Assembly: GCA_041655035.1 (NCBI GenBank)
Contig: JBAZCN010000024.1
Location: 1 to 32,778, forward strand
Direction of reading: 5' to 3'
DNA length: 32,778 nucleotides
Source: NAT127 sp041655035
Lineage (GTDB): Bacteria > Pseudomonadota > Gammaproteobacteria > Pseudomonadales > Porticoccaceae
The translations under genes and the position numbers were made by a program. Positions 24,099 to 32,604 of the stretch are shown here, piece after piece (the stretch's first letter is position 1; every line of letters begins with the position of its first letter). The notes beneath the pieces are model-generated. The model was not told where the DNA came from. It did not search any database and saw only the letters and a list, made by a program, of their open reading frames with translations.

Positions 24099-24632
24099 AT
24101 GTCCGTTCAGCCACTGCCCAGTGCCGGCTTGATTCGCCGCCTGCTCGCCATCGTCTACGACAGCCTGTTGCTGCTCGGCGTCGCCTTCGCCTACGGGGTG
24201 GTGATCTGGGCCATCCGCAAAGCCGCGGGAGACGACATGAATGCCGCCCCCCGCGGCATCATCGGCGCCCTGATCCTGCTGGGCTTGTGGCTGACCCTGG
24301 CCGGTTATTACGTGCTGTGCTGGTCGAAAAGGGGGCAGACCCTGGGCATGAAATCCTGGCGCCTGCAATTGCAGGACGACCAGGGGCGCCATCCCACCAG
24401 CGCCCAATGCTGGCTGCGCTGCCTGCTGGCGCCGGTGTCCGCGGCGGCGGCCGGACTCGGCTACATCTGGTGCTGGTTCGACAAGCGCCACGGCTGCTGG
24501 CACGACCGCTGGACCGACACCCGGGTAGTGGTGCTGCCCAAGGAACGCAGGCGCAACAAAGCGGCGTCAGGCGGCCCTGCGCAGCAACAGCACGCCGATG
24601 ATCACGCACAGGCCGACCGGCCCCAGCACTGA
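24099..24632 (+). CDS. RDD family membrane protein
   Basis: A 177-residue integral membrane protein of the RDD family (proposed transport or ion-homeostasis roles; function unknown here). The N-terminal 'GLIRRLLAIVYDSLLLLGVA' carries the family's Arg and Asp; 'SKRGQTLGMKSWRLQLQDDQ' and 'DKRHGCWHDRWTDTRVVVLP' are the other family motifs. Three to four hydrophobic segments are visible. ATG at 24099. The last ~21 residues (polar, Gln/His-rich) are encoded by the region antisense to the lptG end and look like read-through beyond the RDD domain. Confidence 0.9.
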   Translation: MSVQPLPSAGLIRRLLAIVYDSLLLLGVAFAYGVVIWAIRKAAGDDMNAAPRGIIGALILLGLWLTLAGYYVLCWSKRGQTLGMKSWRLQLQDDQGRHPTSAQCWLRCLLAPVSAAAAGLGYIWCWFDKRHGCWHDRWTDTRVVVLPKERRRNKAASGGPAQQQHADDHAQADRPQH

Positions 24633-25628
24633 CCACAGCGGCGAGAATTCAAACACCATGCTGGCCGGGCCCAGCAGCCGCTGGCTGGTGCTGAACATGA
24701 TGCCGGTGACGACCCCGGCGAAAATGCGAAAGCCCATGTTGGAATCACGCAACGGCCCGAACACGAACGACACGGCAATCAACACGAGGCTAGCGGTTAC
24801 CAGGGGTTGCAGGGCCTTGGACCAGAACGCCAGCCAGTGGCGGGAAGCACTCTGCCCCTGGGTTTCGAGGTAGTTGGCGTAATCATAGAGCTCGCTGATG
24901 GCGAGGGAGTCCGGCTCCAGCATCACCAGGCGCAGCAGGTCAGGTGACAGCGTACTCTCCCAGCGGCGCCTGTCCATCGCATCCACCACGGTGCCCTGCT
25001 CTTCGAAACGGGTCAGCAGCACATCCTGTTCGAGCCAGTGATCGCCGCGAAAATTCGCCAGGGCCGCAAAGCTCACTTCCTCGATCTCGCCCTCTTCGCT
25101 GAAGCGAAAACGGTTGACACCGAACAGTTCCCCGCTGGGCAAGATCACCGCGACATGGATGAACTCGTTATTCTCCTTGTTCCACAGCCCGCTGGCATTG
25201 GCCATCTGTTCCTGGCGCCCCTGCAACAGGGCTTTCCTGCCCTCGGCGAACTGCTCGGTATAGGGCACCACATATTCACCGATCAGGGTCCCGATAATAA
25301 TCAGCGCGACAGTAGGCTTGAGGACAAAGCTCACAATCCTGATTACCGAGACCCCCGCCGCCCGCATCACCACCAGTTCGCTGTTGCTGGCCAGAAGGCC
25401 GAGCCCGACCAGGCAACCGATAAGCGCTGAAAAAGGAATATTCTCGTAAATGCTGGTGGGCAGGGTGATGCCCACATGGACCAGCAGGGCGGAGAACGTG
25501 AACGCTCCCTTTATATCGTCCACCCCTTCGACGATGGCGGCCATGGCATTGAGCGACACCATCACCACCAGGACAATGAAAATCGAAAACAGCACGGTGG
25601 TGGATACATGGCGAGAAAGCAATCGCAT
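24567..25628 (-). CDS. lptG: LptG, LPS export permease
   Basis: A 353-residue permease that forms, with LptF and LptB2, the ABC transporter extracting LPS from the inner membrane. The N-terminal 'MRLLSRHVSTTVLFSIFIVL', 'PTSIYENIPFSALIGCLVGL' and 'LLASNSELVVMRAAGVSVIR' are diagnostic (the ELVVMRAAG coupling-helix region). A central periplasmic beta-jellyroll is followed by C-terminal membrane spans. The ATG at 25628 overlaps the lptF stop by one base. Its 3' end overlaps the convergent RDD gene by 66 bases. Confidence 0.96.
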   Translation of the reverse strand: MRLLSRHVSTTVLFSIFIVLVVMVSLNAMAAIVEGVDDIKGAFTFSALLVHVGITLPTSIYENIPFSALIGCLVGLGLLASNSELVVMRAAGVSVIRIVSFVLKPTVALIIIGTLIGEYVVPYTEQFAEGRKALLQGRQEQMANASGLWNKENNEFIHVAVILPSGELFGVNRFRFSEEGEIEEVSFAALANFRGDHWLEQDVLLTRFEEQGTVVDAMDRRRWESTLSPDLLRLVMLEPDSLAISELYDYANYLETQGQSASRHWLAFWSKALQPLVTASLVLIAVSFVFGPLRDSNMGFRIFAGVVTGIMFSTSQRLLGPASMVFEFSPLWSVLGPVGLCVIIGVLLLRRAA

Positions 25629-26746
25629 CAGTCCGCTCCCTCCAGCGCCGGCGCCGGAGCCGAGCGCCGCCCGAAAGGTCGCCAACCGGCATTCCAGGCC
25701 ACCAGCGCCAGGGCGATGGCCAGGAAAATACCGTGTATCCACAACATCCCCACCCAGGGTGGAATATCGCCCTCTTCGAGGGCCCCGCGGGCGCCGTTGA
25801 GAGACAGCAGGTAGAGCACATAGAGCAGGATCGCCGGCAGGATCTTGACGAACTTGCCCTGCCTTGGACTGGTGCGACTCAAGGGCACCGCCAGCAATGC
25901 CACCACGATCACCAGCAGCGGCAGCGAAAAGCGCCATTGCACGGTGGCGCGGTGGCCGGGATCATCGGAAAGCATCAGGTCGCTGGTGCTCATGGCTTCG
26001 CTCTCGGCGCGCAGCTCCCAGGGTTTCACCGAATCCAGGCGCTGGCCGTACTCCTCGAAACGGGTCAGCTGAAAATCCGCACGGCCAGGCATGCCCTGCA
26101 CCCGCAACCCGTCTTCCAGCACCAGGTAGCGCTCGCCGGTCTGTTCCGACTGGCGCGAAAAGCCCTGGTCGGCGATCACCACCACCATGCCCTTGCCGTC
26201 GGCGCCCTCGTTGCCCTGGGCGAGGAACACATCGTGCATCATACCGTCGGTGGTGATGCTTTCCGCATAGGTCACGCCCTTGCCCGCCCGCAGGCTGTAA
26301 AAGCGCCCGGCGGCGAGACTCTCTATTTCGCCGCGCTGCTTCTGGGCATTGACCAGCTCTTCCGCTTTCGCCAACCCCGCCGGTCCCATCAACAGGCTCA
26401 GCCAGGCGACAATGGTCGCGATCAACAGCGCAATCACCAGGGTGTAGCGCACAAAGGTACTTTCGCCAATGCCACAGGACTGCAGGACGGTCATTTCACT
26501 GTCCACATAGAGCTGACCATAGGCCAGCAGGATGGACAGAAAAAATGCCAGGGGCAGCACCAGTTCGAGAAATCCCGGCAAGCGGTAGCCGATAATGGCG
26601 AACAGCACCGACGGGTCGAGCTTGCCCGCGGCGGCATCTGCCAGGTATTTGACAAACCGGCTGCTGACGATCACCAGCATCAGCACAGCGCACACGGCGA
26701 AGGTGTTGGTGAGGACGTTGCGGGCAAAGTAACGAAAGATAATCAC
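25628..26746 (-). CDS. lptF: LptF, LPS export permease
   Basis: A 372-residue partner of LptG. It starts at GTG 26746 giving MIIFRYFARNVLTNTFAVCA, which matches the family start; no ATG is available. 'LPGFLELVLPLAFFLSILLA', 'YVDSEMTVLQSCGIGESTFV' (coupling helix) and C-terminal spans ('FSLPLLVIVVALLAVPLSRT') are typical. lptF-lptG divergent from pepA-holC-valS is a conserved gammaproteobacterial arrangement. No strong ribosome site is seen before the GTG. Confidence 0.96.
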   Translation of the reverse strand: MIIFRYFARNVLTNTFAVCAVLMLVIVSSRFVKYLADAAAGKLDPSVLFAIIGYRLPGFLELVLPLAFFLSILLAYGQLYVDSEMTVLQSCGIGESTFVRYTLVIALLIATIVAWLSLLMGPAGLAKAEELVNAQKQRGEIESLAAGRFYSLRAGKGVTYAESITTDGMMHDVFLAQGNEGADGKGMVVVIADQGFSRQSEQTGERYLVLEDGLRVQGMPGRADFQLTRFEEYGQRLDSVKPWELRAESEAMSTSDLMLSDDPGHRATVQWRFSLPLLVIVVALLAVPLSRTSPRQGKFVKILPAILLYVLYLLSLNGARGALEEGDIPPWVGMLWIHGIFLAIALALVAWNAGWRPFGRRSAPAPALEGAD

Positions 26747-26827
26747 GACAATACAAGGCCTAATGGAACGGATTGATTCGGCACTGGCCTCCAGGAGCCG
26801 GAGCGAGTAGAACTGTCCTGGAGCATG

Positions 26828-26840
26828 ACTTACACTAAGT
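26828..26840. repeat. Short palindrome in the lptF/pepA divergent region
   Basis: ACTTA-CAC-TAAGT, a small perfect inverted repeat 58 bases upstream of pepA in the 151-base divergent intergenic region. It could be an operator, but at 5+5 bases it may be chance. A GATAAT-like -10 for lptF lies nearby on the minus strand (26858-26863, plus strand ATTATC). Confidence 0.25.
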
Positions 26841-26897
26841 GCCTGTCGAAAGCCACATTATCCAGTAATCACACCCCCTTTGTCTTGAGAGAAAATC

Positions 26898-28379
26898 ATG
26901 GATTTCAAAGCCCGCAGCCTAGACCCCGTCAGTGTCAAGACTGACTCCCTGGTGGTGTTGCTGCCCACCAGCGGCAAACTCAGCGATACCGCATCATCCA
27001 TCAACCGCGCCACCGGCGGGCTCGTAGCCTCCCTTCTCAAAAGCGGGGAGCTGGCCAAAAGCGGCGGCAGCGCCACGCTCTACGCCCCGCCCGGACTGGC
27101 GGCAAAGAAGCTGGTCCTGATAAGCGCCGGTGACAAAGCCCCAAGCGACAGCCAGTTCTTCAAACTGGCCGGCAAGATCGCCAGCCTGATCACCGCGCCC
27201 GGCACCAAATCCGCCGCCGTCCACCTCAACGGCGTCGGCCCCGACAACCGCGACCGCCCCTGGTGCGCGCAGCAAGTGGCCAGAGCCGCCGGGGAAGCGC
27301 TTTACCTGTTCGATCAGTGCAAATCGAAAAAAGAGCAAAACCGCCCAGCCCTGGCCAAGACCTCGCTGCACAGCGACAGCAAGGACACGGCACAATTGAA
27401 CGCCGCCATCGACAGGGGCCTGGCCCTGGCAAAGGGGGTCAATTACGCCCGGGAGCTGGGTGACCTGCCGGCCAATATCTGCACACCGAGCTACCTCGCC
27501 ACCCGCGCCCGCGAGCTGGCCAAGGGCACCCCCAACCTCAGCGCCAAGGTATTGACCGAAAAGCAGATGGAAGAGCTGAAAATGGGCTCCCTGCTGTCCG
27601 TCACCGCCGGCACCGACACTCCCGCCCAACTGATCATTCTCGAGTACAAGGGTGGCGCTCGCGGCGCGGCGCCCGTCGCCCTGGTCGGCAAGGGCGTCAC
27701 CTTTGACAGTGGCGGCATCAGCCTCAAGCCCGGCGCCGGCATGGACGAGATGAAATACGACATGTGCGGCGCGGCCAGCGTGCTCGGCGCCCTGGTCACC
27801 GCCGCCGAACTGAAGCTGCCGGTCAATATCATCGCCCTGATCCCGGCCGTGGAGAACATGCCCAGCGGCAAGGCCACCAAACCGGGGGATATCGTCACCT
27901 CCATGTCCGGCCAGACCATCGAAGTCCTCAATACCGATGCCGAGGGCCGCCTGATCCTCTGCGACGCCCTCACCTATGTCGAGCGCTACAAACCGAAAGC
28001 CGTGGTCGATATCGCCACCCTCACCGGCGCCTGTGTCGTCGCCCTCGGCAACCATGCCACCGGGCTGTTCAGCAACAACGACGACCTGGCCGCTGAGCTG
28101 CTCGCCTGCGGCGAAGAGAGCGGCGACCGCGCCTGGCGGATGCCCGTCTGGGAAGATTACGACCAGCAGCTGAAAAGCAACTTCGCCGACATCGCCAATG
28201 TTGGCGGACGCAACGCCGGCAGCGTCACCGCCGCCTGCTTCCTGGGGCGCTTTACCAAAAACTACGCCTGGGCGCACCTCGACATCGCCGGCACCGCCTG
28301 GCACAGCGGCAGCAACAAAGGCGCCACCGGCCGGCCGGTGCCGCTGCTGGTGGAGTATCTCTGTCGCGAGGCCGGCTGA
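26898..28379 (+). CDS. pepA: Leucyl aminopeptidase PepA (M17)
   Basis: A 493-residue cytosolic M17 metallo-aminopeptidase (E. coli PepA 503) that removes N-terminal residues from peptides; E. coli PepA also binds DNA as XerCD accessory factor and carAB regulator. The catalytic/metal core is intact: Lys265 and Asp270 in 'VGKGVTFDSGGISLKPGAGM', then 'DEMKYDMCGAASVLGAL' and 'VLNTDAEGRLILCDAL'. ATG at 26898. Divergent from lptF; holC follows after 6 bases. Confidence 0.97.
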   Translation: MDFKARSLDPVSVKTDSLVVLLPTSGKLSDTASSINRATGGLVASLLKSGELAKSGGSATLYAPPGLAAKKLVLISAGDKAPSDSQFFKLAGKIASLITAPGTKSAAVHLNGVGPDNRDRPWCAQQVARAAGEALYLFDQCKSKKEQNRPALAKTSLHSDSKDTAQLNAAIDRGLALAKGVNYARELGDLPANICTPSYLATRARELAKGTPNLSAKVLTEKQMEELKMGSLLSVTAGTDTPAQLIILEYKGGARGAAPVALVGKGVTFDSGGISLKPGAGMDEMKYDMCGAASVLGALVTAAELKLPVNIIALIPAVENMPSGKATKPGDIVTSMSGQTIEVLNTDAEGRLILCDALTYVERYKPKAVVDIATLTGACVVALGNHATGLFSNNDDLAAELLACGEESGDRAWRMPVWEDYDQQLKSNFADIANVGGRNAGSVTAACFLGRFTKNYAWAHLDIAGTAWHSGSNKGATGRPVPLLVEYLCREAG

Positions 28380-28385
28380 ACGGGG

Positions 28386-28826
28386 ATGACCCGCGTCAAT
28401 TTCTACCAGGTCAGCGGCGGCCTGGACGCCTGCCGTGTGGTGGTCGCGCAGCTGATCGGTGAGGCCCTGAGCCGCAACCTCGACATCCTGGTGCGCCTCG
28501 ACTCCGCGACCAGCGCCGAGCGGCTGGCGCGCGATCTCGACACCCTGTGCCAGGCCCCGGTACATGTCGGCCCCGCGATCGCCGCCAGTCGCGGCGTCAG
28601 CCTGTGCTGGCGCGGCGACCCCGGCCCCCATCACGGCCTGCTGATCAACGTCGCCGCCGGCATTCCCGACTGGTACAGCCGTTTCGAGCGCCTCGCGGAA
28701 CTGGTCTACGACCAGCCCGGCCTGGTGGCCGACAAAAGGGCCAGCTTTCGCTTCTACCGGGATCGCGGCTACCCGTTGCGCTATCACGACCTGTCCCGCG
28801 ATCTCGATTTGTTGCACAGCGCTTGA
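28386..28826 (+). CDS. holC: HolC, DNA polymerase III chi subunit
   Basis: A 146-residue chi subunit (E. coli 147) of the clamp-loader complex, which binds SSB and psi. The N-terminal 'TRVNFYQVSGGLDACRVVVA', 'LSRNLDILVRLDS' and C-terminal 'SFRFYRDRGYPLRYHDL' match the family. ATG at 28386, only 6 bases after pepA, with a weak G-rich ribosome site. pepA-holC-valS is the conserved order. Confidence 0.94.
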   Translation: MTRVNFYQVSGGLDACRVVVAQLIGEALSRNLDILVRLDSATSAERLARDLDTLCQAPVHVGPAIAASRGVSLCWRGDPGPHHGLLINVAAGIPDWYSRFERLAELVYDQPGLVADKRASFRFYRDRGYPLRYHDLSRDLDLLHSA

Positions 28827-28831
28827 CCGCA

Positions 28832-28848
28832 CCGGCGGTTATCGCCGG
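28832..28848 (+). terminator. Hairpin between holC and valS
   Basis: Perfect 6-bp arms, CCGGCG and CGCCGG, with a 5-base loop, 5 bases after the holC stop and just upstream of a TATAAT. No T-run follows. A weak terminator or mRNA boundary is possible. Confidence 0.35.
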
Positions 28849-28865
28849 ACGCTCGCGCTATGCCG

Positions 28866-28871
28866 TATAAT
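28866..28871 (+). promoter_or_regulatory. Consensus -10 element upstream of valS
   Basis: A perfect TATAAT lies 63 bases before the valS ATG, downstream of the holC hairpin; no good -35 at 16-18 bases is visible. It would allow valS to be expressed independently of pepA-holC. Confidence 0.4.
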
Positions 28872-28934
28872 TTCGCTCTTTTTCCCCGACCCATTGCCGG
28901 CGCCGCGCCGGCCCAGACGGCGACGAGACTCCCC

Positions 28935-31784
28935 ATGGACAAAACTTTCGACCCCCAAGCCATCGAGCAGCAGTGGTACCAGACCTGGGAACAGAACGGC
29001 TACTTCAAGCCGGCTGCCAGCCAGGCAGCGGAAAAGGGCGACCCCTACTGCATCATGATCCCGCCGCCCAACGTCACCGGCAGCCTGCACATGGGCCATG
29101 GCTTCAACAACACCATCATGGACAGCCTGATCCGCTACCACCGCATGAAGGGCGACAATACCCTGTGGCAGGTGGGCACCGACCACGCCGGCATCGCCAC
29201 CCAGATGGTGGTGGAGCGCCAGCTCGGCGCCGAAGGCATCAGTCGCCACGACCTCGGCCGGGAGAAATTCCTGGAGAAGGTATGGGAGTGGAAAGCCGAA
29301 TCCGGCGGAAACATTACCCGCCAGATCCGCCGCCTGGGGTCATCCGTCGACTGGAGCCGTGAGCGCTTCACCATGGAACCGGGCCTTTCCGGCGCGGTGA
29401 AGGAAGTGTTCGTGCGCCTCTACGACGACGGCCTGATCTATCGCGGCAAGCGCCTGGTGAACTGGGACCCGAAATTCAATACCGCGATTTCAGACCTCGA
29501 GGTATTGAACGAGGAAGAACAGGGTTCGATGTGGCACTTCCGCTATCCCATAGAAGGTGAAGACAGCTATCTGGTGGTGGCCACCACCCGTCCGGAAACG
29601 ATGCTCGGCGACACCGCCGTGGCGGTCAATCCCGCTGACGAGCGCTACAGCCACCTGGTGGGCAAACAGGTGCGTCTGCCCATCACCGGGCGGTTGATCC
29701 CCATCATCGCCGACGATTATGTGGACAGGGATTTCGGCTCCGGCTGCGTCAAGATCACCCCAGCCCACGACTTCAACGACTACGAAGTGGGCAAGCGCCA
29801 CAACCTGCCGCTGATCAACGTGCTCGACCGCAACGCCCATATCCTCGGCGAATTCACCGTGCTCACCTTCGAGGCCTACGCCACGGTGCACGGCGAAAAA
29901 GGGCCGGAACAGTACGCCGGTCTCGACCGCTTCGACGCCCGCAAGAAAATCGTCGAGGAATTCGGGCAACTGGGCCTGCTGGAAAAAATCGAACCACACA
30001 CCTTGAAAGTGCCGAGGGGCGACCGCTCCGGCGCCGTGGTGGAGCCCTGGCTCACCGACCAGTGGTATGTAAAAGTGGCGGCGCTGGCCAAACCCGCCAT
30101 CGAGGCGGTGGAGGACGGCCGCATCCAGTTCGTGCCCAAACAGTACGAGAACATGTATTTCGCCTGGATGCGGGATATCCAGGACTGGTGCATCAGCCGC
30201 CAGTTGTGGTGGGGCCACCGCATTCCCGCCTGGTACGACAATCAAGGCAAGGTCTATGTGGGCCGCGACGAAGCGGAAGTGCGCGCCAAGTACAACCTGC
30301 CCGCCGATACCGCCCTCAGCCAGGACGACGACGTGCTCGACACCTGGTTCAGCTCCGCCCTGTGGACCTTCTCCACCCTGGGCTGGCCGGACAATACCGA
30401 TGACCTGAACACCTTCCACCCCACCAATGTGCTTGTCACCGGCTTCGATATCATCTTCTTCTGGGTGGCCCGCATGATCATGATGACCATGCACTTTATC
30501 AAGAACGGCGACGGCACCCCGCAAATTCCCTTCAAAACAGTGTACGTCCACGGCCTGGTGCGGGATTCCCAGGGACAGAAGATGTCGAAATCGAAGGGCA
30601 ACGTGCTCGACCCGATCGACCTGATCGACGGCATCGAACTGGAAACCCTTGTGCAAAAACGCACCAGCGGCATGATGCAGCCGCAACTGGCGAAAAAAAT
30701 CGAGAAACAGACCCGCGCCGAATTCGCCGATGGCATCGCCGCCTATGGCACCGACGCCCTGCGTTTCACCTTCTGCTCCCTGGCCTCCACGGGCCGGGAT
30801 ATCAAATTCGATATCGGCCGCATCGAGGGCTTCCGCAATTTCTGCAACAAGATCTGGAACGCCGCCCGCTATGTCATGATGAACTGCGAGAGTCAGGACT
30901 GCGGACAGAATGGCGACAGTGATCATGAACTGAGCCAGGCCGACCGCTGGATCATCAGCCTGTTGCAACAAACGGAAAACACCGTGGCGGGGGCCATCGA
31001 CAGCTACCGCTTCGACCTCGCCGCCCAGGCGCTCTACGAATTCACCTGGAACCAGTACTGCGACTGGTACCTGGAACTTTCCAAACCCGTTCTGTGGGAT
31101 GAGGCCGCGTCACCGGCCCTGAAAAAAGGCACCCGCCGCACCCTGATCCGGGTGCTGGAAGCCATCCTCAGAATGGCCCACCCGATGATGCCCTTTATCA
31201 CCGAGGAGATCTGGCAGCGGGTCAAAACCCTCGCCGGCAAGAGCGGCGACACCATCATGCTGCAGCCCTATCCTGTCGCCGATATGGACAAGGTGGACCA
31301 GGATGCCATCGCCAATATCGAGTGGGTGAAAAACATCATCCTCGCCATCCGCAATATCCGCGGCGAAATGAATATCGCCCCCGGCAAGCAGCTGCCCACC
31401 TTCCTCAAGAACGGCAGCGAGCAGGATCGGCAAAAACTCGCCGCCAACAAACAGTTCCTGATGCGCCTCGCCAATCTCGAATCCGTCACCTGGCTGGAAG
31501 CGGGAGAAACCGCCCCCACCTCGGCCACGGCCCTGGCCGGCGAAATGGCAATCCTGGTGCCCATGGCGGGCCTGATCAACAAGGAGGCGGAGCTGGCGCG
31601 CATCGCCAAGGAAACCGACCGCGTTGCCAAGGAAGCGGAGCGGATTCGCGGCAAACTGGGCAACCCCGGTTTTGTCGACAAGGCACCGGAAGCTGTAGTG
31701 CAGAAAGAGAAGGACAAGCTGGCGGAGTATGAATCGCTGCTGGCGAAGCTGGAGCTTCAGCGAGGGGAGATTGCTGCGTTGTAA
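28935..31784 (+). CDS. valS: Valine--tRNA ligase
   Basis: A 949-residue class I synthetase (E. coli 951) that charges tRNA-Val and edits mischarged threonine. The HIGH motif is HMGH at residues 52-55 in 'PPNVTGSLHMGHGFNNT', and KMSKS is at 549-553 in 'GQKMSKSKGNVLDP'. The editing domain carries 'VVATTRPETMLGDTAVAVNP'. The C-terminal ~65 residues form the tRNA-binding coiled coil ('LARIAKETDRVAKEAERIRG', 'QKEKDKLAEYESLLAKLEL'). The ATG at 28935 gives MDKTFDPQAIEQQWYQ, the family start; the upstream open frame is leader. Confidence 0.98.
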   Translation: MDKTFDPQAIEQQWYQTWEQNGYFKPAASQAAEKGDPYCIMIPPPNVTGSLHMGHGFNNTIMDSLIRYHRMKGDNTLWQVGTDHAGIATQMVVERQLGAEGISRHDLGREKFLEKVWEWKAESGGNITRQIRRLGSSVDWSRERFTMEPGLSGAVKEVFVRLYDDGLIYRGKRLVNWDPKFNTAISDLEVLNEEEQGSMWHFRYPIEGEDSYLVVATTRPETMLGDTAVAVNPADERYSHLVGKQVRLPITGRLIPIIADDYVDRDFGSGCVKITPAHDFNDYEVGKRHNLPLINVLDRNAHILGEFTVLTFEAYATVHGEKGPEQYAGLDRFDARKKIVEEFGQLGLLEKIEPHTLKVPRGDRSGAVVEPWLTDQWYVKVAALAKPAIEAVEDGRIQFVPKQYENMYFAWMRDIQDWCISRQLWWGHRIPAWYDNQGKVYVGRDEAEVRAKYNLPADTALSQDDDVLDTWFSSALWTFSTLGWPDNTDDLNTFHPTNVLVTGFDIIFFWVARMIMMTMHFIKNGDGTPQIPFKTVYVHGLVRDSQGQKMSKSKGNVLDPIDLIDGIELETLVQKRTSGMMQPQLAKKIEKQTRAEFADGIAAYGTDALRFTFCSLASTGRDIKFDIGRIEGFRNFCNKIWNAARYVMMNCESQDCGQNGDSDHELSQADRWIISLLQQTENTVAGAIDSYRFDLAAQALYEFTWNQYCDWYLELSKPVLWDEAASPALKKGTRRTLIRVLEAILRMAHPMMPFITEEIWQRVKTLAGKSGDTIMLQPYPVADMDKVDQDAIANIEWVKNIILAIRNIRGEMNIAPGKQLPTFLKNGSEQDRQKLAANKQFLMRLANLESVTWLEAGETAPTSATALAGEMAILVPMAGLINKEAELARIAKETDRVAKEAERIRGKLGNPGFVDKAPEAVVQKEKDKLAEYESLLAKLELQRGEIAAL

Positions 31785-32259
31785 GCCTTCGAGTGGCGCC
31801 TTGATAGCGGATCAAGGCCCTCGTCGATTTGCTCAGCGTGTCCCCGGGAGCCTGCCAGATCGAATTTGAACCGGATATTCGCTGTGCACCGCTCCGCCGA
31901 GTTCCTGTATCCCTTATTTATCGGGAAAAATCGGGTGGCTTCCAGATTCTGGCTATTGCCCGTGACCGTCGACGTCCTCAGTATTGGCTCGGCAGGCTTT
32001 AGACTGGTCGCCATTGCCGGACAATTTTCCATCGCGCGGCTCCAGAATTGCCCCAAAGCATTGGGCGACGTCAAACTTGCCTACGCCTACGCCGCGGAAA
32101 AAGCCCGGCACATTTTTGGCCACACTCGCTACTTGAAGCAGAACCCCTGCTTGAGCTTTGTTGCGGAAGAAGCTGGAAATTTACTGGGTTGCGCCGTGAT
32201 CATGATGGAAGGCGTAAGCAGAGCACCTCAATCAACACGGCAATGGTGTGGGACAATGT
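31785..32259. other. 475-base stretch with no supported gene
   Basis: It opens with the valS hairpin. An open frame from a TTG at 31866 would encode up to 171 residues, but it overlaps the start of the DUF486 gene by about 120 bases and is not recognised overall. One segment of it ('LSFVAEEAGNLLGCAVIMME', about 32155-32214) resembles the central strands of a GNAT acetyltransferase and might be a decayed remnant. A 105-residue open frame on the minus strand (31757-32074) is likewise unrecognised. No RNA gene is seen. Confidence 0.5.
31798..31818 (+). terminator. Hairpin after valS
   Basis: Perfect 8-bp arms, GCCTTGAT and ATCAAGGC, with a 5-base loop, 13 bases after the valS stop. No T-run follows directly, so it is only a candidate terminator. 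Confidence 0.45.
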
Positions 32260-32604
32260 ATGCGCGAGATCGGCCTGACAATTCTTTTACTTCTGTTCAG
32301 CAATGTCTTCATGACATTCGCCTGGTATGCTCATCTGAAGGACCTGAGCGCCAAGCCATGGATCATCGCTGCGCTGTTTAGCTGGGGAGTGGCATTCTTT
32401 GAGTACATCCTGCAAGTGCCGGCCAATCGTATTGGTTACAGCGTTCTCACCCTCGGCCAACTCAAGATCCTCCAGGAGATCATCGCGTTGACGGTCTTTG
32501 TCCCGTTCGCCATCCTGTACATGAAGGAGCCGTTGAAACTTGATTACCTGTGGGCGGGTCTCTGTATTGCAGGAGCCGCTTACTTTATATTCAGAGGCAC
32601 CTAA
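32260..32604 (+). CDS. DUF486 (DMT-like) small membrane protein
   Basis: A 114-residue protein with four predicted membrane helices, matching the DUF486 family, related to drug/metabolite-transporter folds; its substrate is unknown. The N-terminal 'LTILLLLFSNVFMTFAWYAH' and 'FFEYILQVPANRIGY' with 'LGQLKILQEIIALTVFVPF' are characteristic, and it ends 'AGAAYFIFRGT'. The ATG at 32260 (MREIGLTI) with GGGA upstream is preferred to a GTG at 32248. Hand-counted G+C for 32281-32580 is 52% (156/300), clearly lower than valS next door, suggesting a different history or acquisition. Confidence 0.87.
   Translation: MREIGLTILLLLFSNVFMTFAWYAHLKDLSAKPWIIAALFSWGVAFFEYILQVPANRIGYSVLTLGQLKILQEIIALTVFVPFAILYMKEPLKLDYLWAGLCIAGAAYFIFRGT

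Noticed and set aside
26994..28832. 612-codon open frame on the minus strand antisense to pepA and holC
   Set aside because: Same antisense effect; a low-complexity, Gly/Ala/Val/Asp-rich translation without motifs, and both sense genes are certain.
29490..30971. 493-codon minus-strand frame within valS
   Set aside because: Antisense to the catalytic core of valS; His/Val/Gly-rich shadow translation.
31757..32074. 105-codon minus-strand frame after valS
   Set aside because: No recognised family, overlaps the valS end, no clear ribosome site.
31866..32381. 171-codon frame from a TTG between valS and DUF486
   Set aside because: Overlaps the recognised DUF486 gene by about 120 bases, lacks a good start, and is not recognised as a whole; kept only as a possible GNAT-like remnant.
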